From assembly GCA_029959195.1 (NCBI GenBank), contig CP114121.1, forward strand, positions 1,798,001-1,862,000: 64,000 bases of DNA, in the 5' to 3' direction. The notes under the pieces were generated by a model, which searched no databases, had not been told where the DNA came from, and worked only from the letters and a program-made list of their open reading frames with translations. The position numbers were made by a program, and so were the translations under genes. The stretch comes from Dictyophora rubrovolvata. Lineage: Eukaryota; Basidiomycota; Agaricomycetes; Phallales; Phallaceae. The stretch's first letter is position 1. Each line of letters starts with the position of its first letter. Below are positions 59,052-64,000 of the stretch, in pieces.

Positions 59052-59585
59052 GCAAAAATTGAGAGAAACAGAGAGACTTGAGTGGTTATATTGTCGGGGA
59101 AGACGGGGGTTGCCAAAGGAGAGGACCACGGCTGGATCCCAGCGACCGCTTTGTATGTGGAGTCCAGCAAGCGCCCACAGCCCGCTCCAAAATTGCGCGT
59201 GGCACCGCAGGAGTCCACAGCTGTGAGTGGCCCGTGTTGGCATATCCACTTTGGCCCTGTTTTTGCCAATAAAAAATAAAAACTCGTCATAATAATTTTA
59301 TTTGATTTCATTCAGACGGAAAATTTCACTGTTTACTGCAGGAGACAAGACAGAAAATGCAGTGTGTCGTCTTTGGCATCTCATTGAAATTCAATTGTGG
59401 AGTACGCTTCGTTGGAATTATTGTCGTAAAGTTCCCGTTGATTGGCTTTTCGAGTCTTCATCAAACTTATGACGCATCATACGATATTATTATACATGGG
59501 ATGAAGGGCGTGTTTTCTCTTTATGTGGATACTTTGACATTGTGGAGGTGTGCTCCTCCTGTCCCCCATTTCTTCTTTTTGTCTC
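59052..59585. other. Intergenic, promoter of the crystallin-domain gene
   Basis: A 534-bp gap between the crystallin-domain gene start and the 3' end of the GH12 gene, both on the minus strand. The minus-strand frame of the former stays open to about 59249 without an upstream ATG that looks better. No other gene is seen. Confidence 0.5.
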
Positions 59586-60697
59586 TTACGTGCTCACAGA
59601 TACGCTGAAAGAAACAATGTTCAAGACAGCGCTGCCTGTAAAGGCTTCCGTTCCAGTCTGAACCGCTTGAAGGTACTATAAAACAAACGAGCGATATTGA
59701 GGCTCGGGTGAGATCCCGGCAGTGTCAAGTGGAGCGACTTACTTGGGATGCCGATACTCCCTGTTCCGCAATAAGATATTCTGAAACATATCATTAGCGG
59801 GTCCGCGGGCCTACGCAGCAGTCTTATCTTACTAAAGAAGTCGTTCAGATCCACATTGAAGTCGGTCAAGTCTCCAGTCGCCGAAACAAACGAAAGAACC
59901 TCCCAGTTCGCATTAGGCCCTTTCCACAAGTTCCAAGTATGACCTGCTATCTCCGTCGCGTTTGTGATCTGAGAACCCACGGGTTGGATGCTAAAAGACT
60001 TCCCTCAGTATTCTCACGATCGGTATCATCGAGTCCAACTCACCCTCCTTTCCCCGAGAGCCAAATCATGCTAGAGGAGAAAAGAGCTCAATGTAAACTT
60101 TTAACGTCATAAACGGTCCTCAAGTTACTTACATCTCATATGAAGATGCCGAGCTGGCAGGGGTACCGGAAGATGCCTCTCCGAACCAAATGTCATAGGA
60201 CACATCGGCGCGTATACCTTCCGATTGACTTTCGTAAACCCAAGTCCATTGCGTCGGTGCCTCTTTAATAGCTGACAGCTAAAATTTCAAATAACTTAAC
60301 CTGCCGCATATTCCTAGCTTCCGCCCCGCTTACTTGAACACCCTTAGTGTTGTTACTCTCTACATTGGCATCTAGAGCCGTCGTGTTAGGACATCAGGGA
60401 ACACTTTGACAAAAGGAACGTACAGCTTTTCACGTTATTTGGATTGTTCGTCCAATTCCATGATGTTGTCCATGAAACTGCATTGCCGACGGAACCAATG
60501 AAAGTTGAATTTTGCGAACCAACGCCAGTGGATTCACCCCACAGGTTTTGGCAAAGCAGATACTCTCCTGCGCCCTCACAGTTGTATTGTCCAGACATTG
60601 CCGCCGACGTCTGCTTGTGAGGCGTAGGAGGCCTAGGCAATCTGGCGCCGCTGGCGATCACGAAAGAACTGAAAGCAACTAGTAAAATGCGAAACAT
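59586..60697 (-). CDS. Secreted GH12 endo-beta-1,4-glucanase/xyloglucanase
   Basis: This family hydrolyses internal beta-1,4-glucan links in cellulose or xyloglucan outside the cell. The ATG at 60697 gives a clear signal peptide (MFRILLVAFSSFVIASGA). Conserved GH12 blocks follow: LLCQNLWGESTGVGSQNSTF, WTTSWNWTNNPNNVKSYANV, VSYDIWFGE, and YEIMIWLSGKGGIQPVGSQI, whose Glu is the nucleophile. WNLWKGPNANWEVLSFVSA and DFNVDLNDFF come next. Two last short exons restore YLIAEQGVSASQYLQAVQTG and TEAFTG, whose Glu is the acid/base, ending VSVST. Both catalytic residues are intact and no carbohydrate-binding module is attached. A TATA box lies about 50 bp upstream of the ATG. It suggests plant-wall degradation in this fungus's lifestyle. 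Confidence 0.92.
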
Positions 60698-61155
60698 TTC
60701 GTTGGAGTGTGTTTAGTGTTCATTTGACTGCTATAAGCTTGCTGCATTTTATAGAAGTTCTGAAGAAGTTCATAAAAGCGAAAATTGTCCCTTTGAATAA
60801 TGTGCTGTCAATATACTCCGGCGTGAATTGAATTTCGGGAAAGAGCAAGTGTGCTAAATTGTGCGCTGAACTTTAACTTAGCTTACACTGGGTGTTCTGA
60901 ACAGCACGTCCAAGTTTTGTGCAAACGCGAGAAAACGCCGTATAAAAAACCGTTCCGAATAAACGGAGTGGAGCTCGGAGGAAGTACTAGTCTATTCATG
61001 TCATGATGGAGTAGCTTGGCATTCAAAGTTTTAGCGTCATATTACGAGTTTTTTCAGTAATAATCAAAAGAATGCAGATCAACCGAGTTTGTGCAAAAAA
61101 ATAGCATGCATTCTTACATTACATACATAGTCGCCAGAGATTTCTCTACTATTGA
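60698..61155. other. Intergenic, promoter of the GH12 gene and 3' flank of the SDR gene
   Basis: No gene is seen in this 458-bp stretch, apart from the TATA box listed separately. Confidence 0.6.
60746..60753 (-). promoter_or_regulatory. TATA box of the GH12 gene
   Basis: The minus strand reads TATAAAAT about 50 bp upstream of the GH12 ATG at 60697. This leaves room for a very short leader, a usual arrangement for strongly inducible secreted-enzyme genes. Confidence 0.6.
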
Positions 61156-62450
61156 CTACCATGCCAGAAGATCTAGTTCAACTTTCTGTTCTTGACCTAC
61201 CACCCTTGTCCATAATAAACCCTTCTGGACAATTTCGTCCTTCATCGCAACTAGTTCATTCACATCCTGAAGAAAAACCAAATCATCCCTTCTTCGGTGA
61301 ACACAAATCAATGGACGTACCCAATTGGAAGATACATATCTTCCTCGGAGAAAGTCCGTCGTCTCTGTCTGAGTAGCAAGCCATAGTATGAAACCTGCTG
61401 CTAATTCCGATGTATCAACTAGAAGAGGAAAGACATGTTTTGGCATCCCATAACGAGTCAATGGCGTATCGATTGCGCCTAGGAAGAAGATTTCAGCATA
61501 GCATGTCCCTTGGAAAAATGAATGGAAAATAATGCGAACGAACCCGGGTGAAATGCGAATGCACGAACGTCATATTCAAGATATTCAAAATGAATAAATT
61601 CGGTGAAACGGTTCTAAGAAAGAATTTCGGTCACATATGCAGGATTTTAAGGTCGGATACGCATACAATTTGACTTTTGCCTGGTTGGTACGAAGAATGT
61701 CCCGGCCTAGTGAACATGGACGCAAGAGACGACGTATTGAGAACCGTAAGCCGCGTCCGACCCAAATTACGCTTCAAAAATTCTCTGGTCATTAGGTACG
61801 TTCCTTTGATGTTCACCTGTACATATATACATATATGCGCATGAGGAATAAAGACATAGACAGCACAAACTGACCTCTTGGACTCTCCACCACTCTTCAG
61901 GATCGGTTTCATGAATAGGCAAAATTCGTTCAACAATGCTGGTCATTTTTTGAGTACTTTCCCCTGATGTCAAAATTTGTTTTTTCTTGAAAAAGACGTA
62001 CCCAGCATTGTTAATTAAGACTGAAACACATTATTTCAGAACGCGCAGGAGTCAAGCGAAACAAGATTTACCATCAAGATCACCCGCTTCTTCAAAAATA
62101 CTCTCTACATCAGCCTGCTTCGTAACGTCACCCGCAATCTTGACAATTTGTACATTTCCCCTTCCTACAGCTTTCAAAACGGCTGCTGCTGTCTCATTCA
62201 AAGACGATTGAGTTCTACTAACGATAATTATCTTCTCTGCGCCAGCAAGTGCGAATGCCAAGGCTGTGGCACTTCCTATGCCTCCGGTCGCACCGGTGAT
62301 GAGGATGCTCATTCCCTTGGCTGAACCTGCCAGATCTCCAGTGGGGGATATGGCAGGGTAAACGTCATGTTGCATTGTCTTCGTAAAGGCATCAGCGTGC
62401 GGGGGTCCGAAAGGACGTGTTGTCTGCAGCTTGTGTGCCAAAGAATTCAT
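61156..62450 (-). CDS. Short-chain dehydrogenase/reductase (SDR)
   Basis: An NAD(P)-dependent oxidoreductase with a Rossmann fold; the substrate is unknown. The ATG at 62450 gives MNSLAHKLQTTRPFGPP, a short N-terminal extension. The cofactor motif follows as ILITGATGGIGSATALAFAL (TGxxxGIG), then IIIVSRTQ and IAGDVTKQADV. A short exon should supply the NNAG motif. TDPEEWWRVQEVNIKGTYL and TVLNTSSLASMFTRPGHSSY follow, and the active-site YxxxK is seen as YQPGK with the catalytic Ser before it. FHPG and GAIDTPLTRYGMP come next, and the C-terminus FLRGRYVSSNW continues after an intron to ELVAMKDEIV and ends DLLAW. All catalytic elements are present. Such SDRs are numerous in mushroom genomes and usually paralogous. 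Confidence 0.85.
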
Positions 62451-63552
62451 GTAGAGAGAAAATTTTGAAATTTTGACAATGCTGCCACTTTCCTTTGTTC
62501 TAATATATTTTTATCCACCCCTGAAGGTCTTTCGGTATTGGTGAATGCAGTCGTTCACATAGGTGCCACGCAGAGTTGGGATTTTATTTCCAAAGCCAAG
62601 AGTATTTAGTGCCGAAAGACGTTAGACAAGTTATGGCAAGCGAATAGAGGATTAGCTATTCGAGAGCGAGTCCTGAAGTGAGTTAAGAAAACATTACTAA
62701 GAAAGAATGCAAGAAGCCCATGGCCCGGGCTAATGGGAATTTGGGGGCCGACAGTTAGGTACATACCATCTTGTTGCGTATGTACCGCGTATCATGTATG
62801 GCCTGAGAGCCTGATAATAACATGCTTCTGCAGCTCTTTCTGATTTTTAGTTTTTCAATCTGGTCATCTGCAGAAGCGAGTTCAGGAAAACGCTCAAGAT
62901 AATGAAAGAAACCCAGTCTTAACAGGTCGTTAACCAGGACCGCACGTCATGAACTTTATCAGTTTGAGCTTCTAATTAGAAGAAGAGGATTAAATCATGA
63001 AAATCAGAAGGACAAAATGGATACAGACGACGTGTGTCAACGGCAAAAGGTTTAAGCATTGCCGCGTGTTTTGTGCTGCATCTTGATTATTGGTCGATGA
63101 AGAACGGTTAGTTTGATTGGCCATTGCTGATCGATGAAAGATCTGCTATTCCCGGCGGGCGGATCGTCTTGAACAAAAGTCCGTACTAGATCACCAATTG
63201 CATCTAACCTCTATACGCAATTGTGATTAGGTACATAGTACAGTACTTCCGATCACATTGATATATTTTCTCGCGAAATCGGCTAGACTAAATTCAACGA
63301 GGAAAAGTAGGATGCAAGGAAAGAACGGTTACGCCGACATTTTCCATAACACTAACGCAATGGTCACATGGTGATTAGACGTATAGAGATAAAGGTATAT
63401 TCAGCCAACAATTTTCAGCAAAGATACAGATTATGGTATCTAATAATGAACAGTAATGAATGAACAATTACAATTAAAACACTTATTCAACGGGTACAAA
63501 CCTATGACATCAGGTTCTGAGAGATTGGCCTCTCGTGACTCGAGCTCATTTG
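62451..63552. other. Intergenic, promoter of the SDR gene
   Basis: About 1.1 kb between the SDR start and the 3' end of the FKBP gene. Open frames are short and without motifs, and no repeats or RNA genes were recognised. Confidence 0.55.
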
Positions 63553-64000
63553 TTATAGTTCATCCCGTTTCTGAACAATGTCAATGAGCTCAACCTCAAA
63601 GACCAGGGCGGAATTAGGTGGTATAACACTTCCGAAACCCCTCGAACCTGTTTTTTTGTAGGGACAGGGCAATTGTTAGAAAAAGATAGGCCTGTGCTGT
63701 GAACAGAAACAATTTCGAACCGTATGCCTTGCTGGGAGGAATGGTTAGACGGCGTTTCTCATTAACGCACATTCTGGGAGTTCGGCGTTAACAATAGACA
63801 TAATGCTATCCATATGCGTGTGCTTCACCCTGTAAGACCCTCATCCCAGCCTATATACAATCATGGTTAATATATATGACGAAGCTTTAGCAATAATTTG
63901 CTACTCACCTTTGATAACTTGGCCGGCACCAACTAATCAAATCAAATTTGTTAACAGAGAAGCAAAACGAAAGTTGAAAATCTCACGTTTAAGCTGGAAT
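63553..64000 (-). CDS. FPR2: ER-type FKBP peptidyl-prolyl isomerase, 5' end outside window
   Basis: FKBPs speed cis-trans isomerisation of prolyl bonds and bind FK506. Small exons on the minus strand join to FQLKLGAGQVIKGWDEGLTG, then MCVNEKRRLTIPPSKAYG, then RGFGSVIPPNSALVFEVELI. These carry the known FKBP core, with GxGxVIKGWD, IPP..AYG and the final FxVEL strand. The protein ends DIVQKRDEL with the stop at 63553. RDEL is a variant of the HDEL/KDEL endoplasmic-reticulum retrieval signal, so this matches the FKBP2/Fpr2 group. The signal peptide expected at the N-terminus lies beyond the window. Exons are as short as about 24 nt. Confidence 0.9.

Overview
This is a stretch of fungal chromosome, almost certainly from a mushroom-forming basidiomycete (Agaricomycotina). 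The evidence is the dense short introns of about 50-75 nt, the elongation factor 3 gene (a fungal translation factor), Zn2Cys6 and C2H2 regulators, GH18 and GH12 enzymes, and a closest-family resemblance of most proteins to basidiomycete homologues. Nearly every gene is cut into exons, so the proteins were read by joining exons by eye at GT-AG (occasionally GC-AG) borders. Sixteen protein genes are well supported, and a few smaller candidates are weak.

Layout from left to right. 1-2652 (+): the 3' two thirds of a Cdc24-type Rho GEF (DH, PH, PB1). 3211-7483 (+): a GH63-related glycosidase of the yeast YMR196W type. 7727-9207 (+): mitochondrial transcription factor B. 9321-11057 (-): a membrane-anchored GH18 chitinase. 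11258-12356 (-): a single-pass membrane protein with unresolved 5' end. 13260-17484 (+): translation elongation factor 3. 17485-29990: about 12.5 kb with no convincing gene. 29991-31653 (-): a homeodomain transcription factor. 32757-41623 (+): an NDR/LATS-family protein kinase whose kinase domain is broken up by very long pyrimidine-rich introns. 41624-44617: mostly empty. 44618-45571 (-): a two-finger C2H2 regulator. 46400-49271 (-): a GTPBP1/2-type translational GTPase. 49571-52575 (+): a Zn2Cys6 regulator. 52675-54659 (-): SPO11, the meiotic break-making protein, hidden in about a dozen small exons. 54791-56886 (+): an RGG-box, caprin-like protein. 57517-59051 (-): a long disordered protein ending in an alpha-crystallin (small heat-shock) domain. 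59586-60697 (-): a secreted GH12 endoglucanase/xyloglucanase. 61156-62450 (-): a short-chain dehydrogenase. 63553-64000 (-): an ER-type FKBP prolyl isomerase ending in RDEL, cut by the window edge.

Functional links. Cdc24 and the NDR kinase belong to the polarity/morphogenesis machinery and the chitinase acts on the wall. eEF3 and the GTPBP protein act around the ribosome. The homeodomain, C2H2 and Zn2Cys6 proteins are regulators. SPO11 is meiotic. They do not form a metabolic cluster, and nothing here looks like an operon or biosynthetic cluster.

The most unusual signal is gene architecture: repeated micro-exons of 12-25 nt in at least four genes, three GC-AG introns, one eEF3 intron that lacks a usable AG acceptor, and the NDR kinase gene, where ordinary 49-76 nt introns alternate with introns of 243-1872 nt made of T-rich sequence. 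No virus-like element, LTR element, transposase, CRISPR array, rRNA or tRNA gene was recognised.
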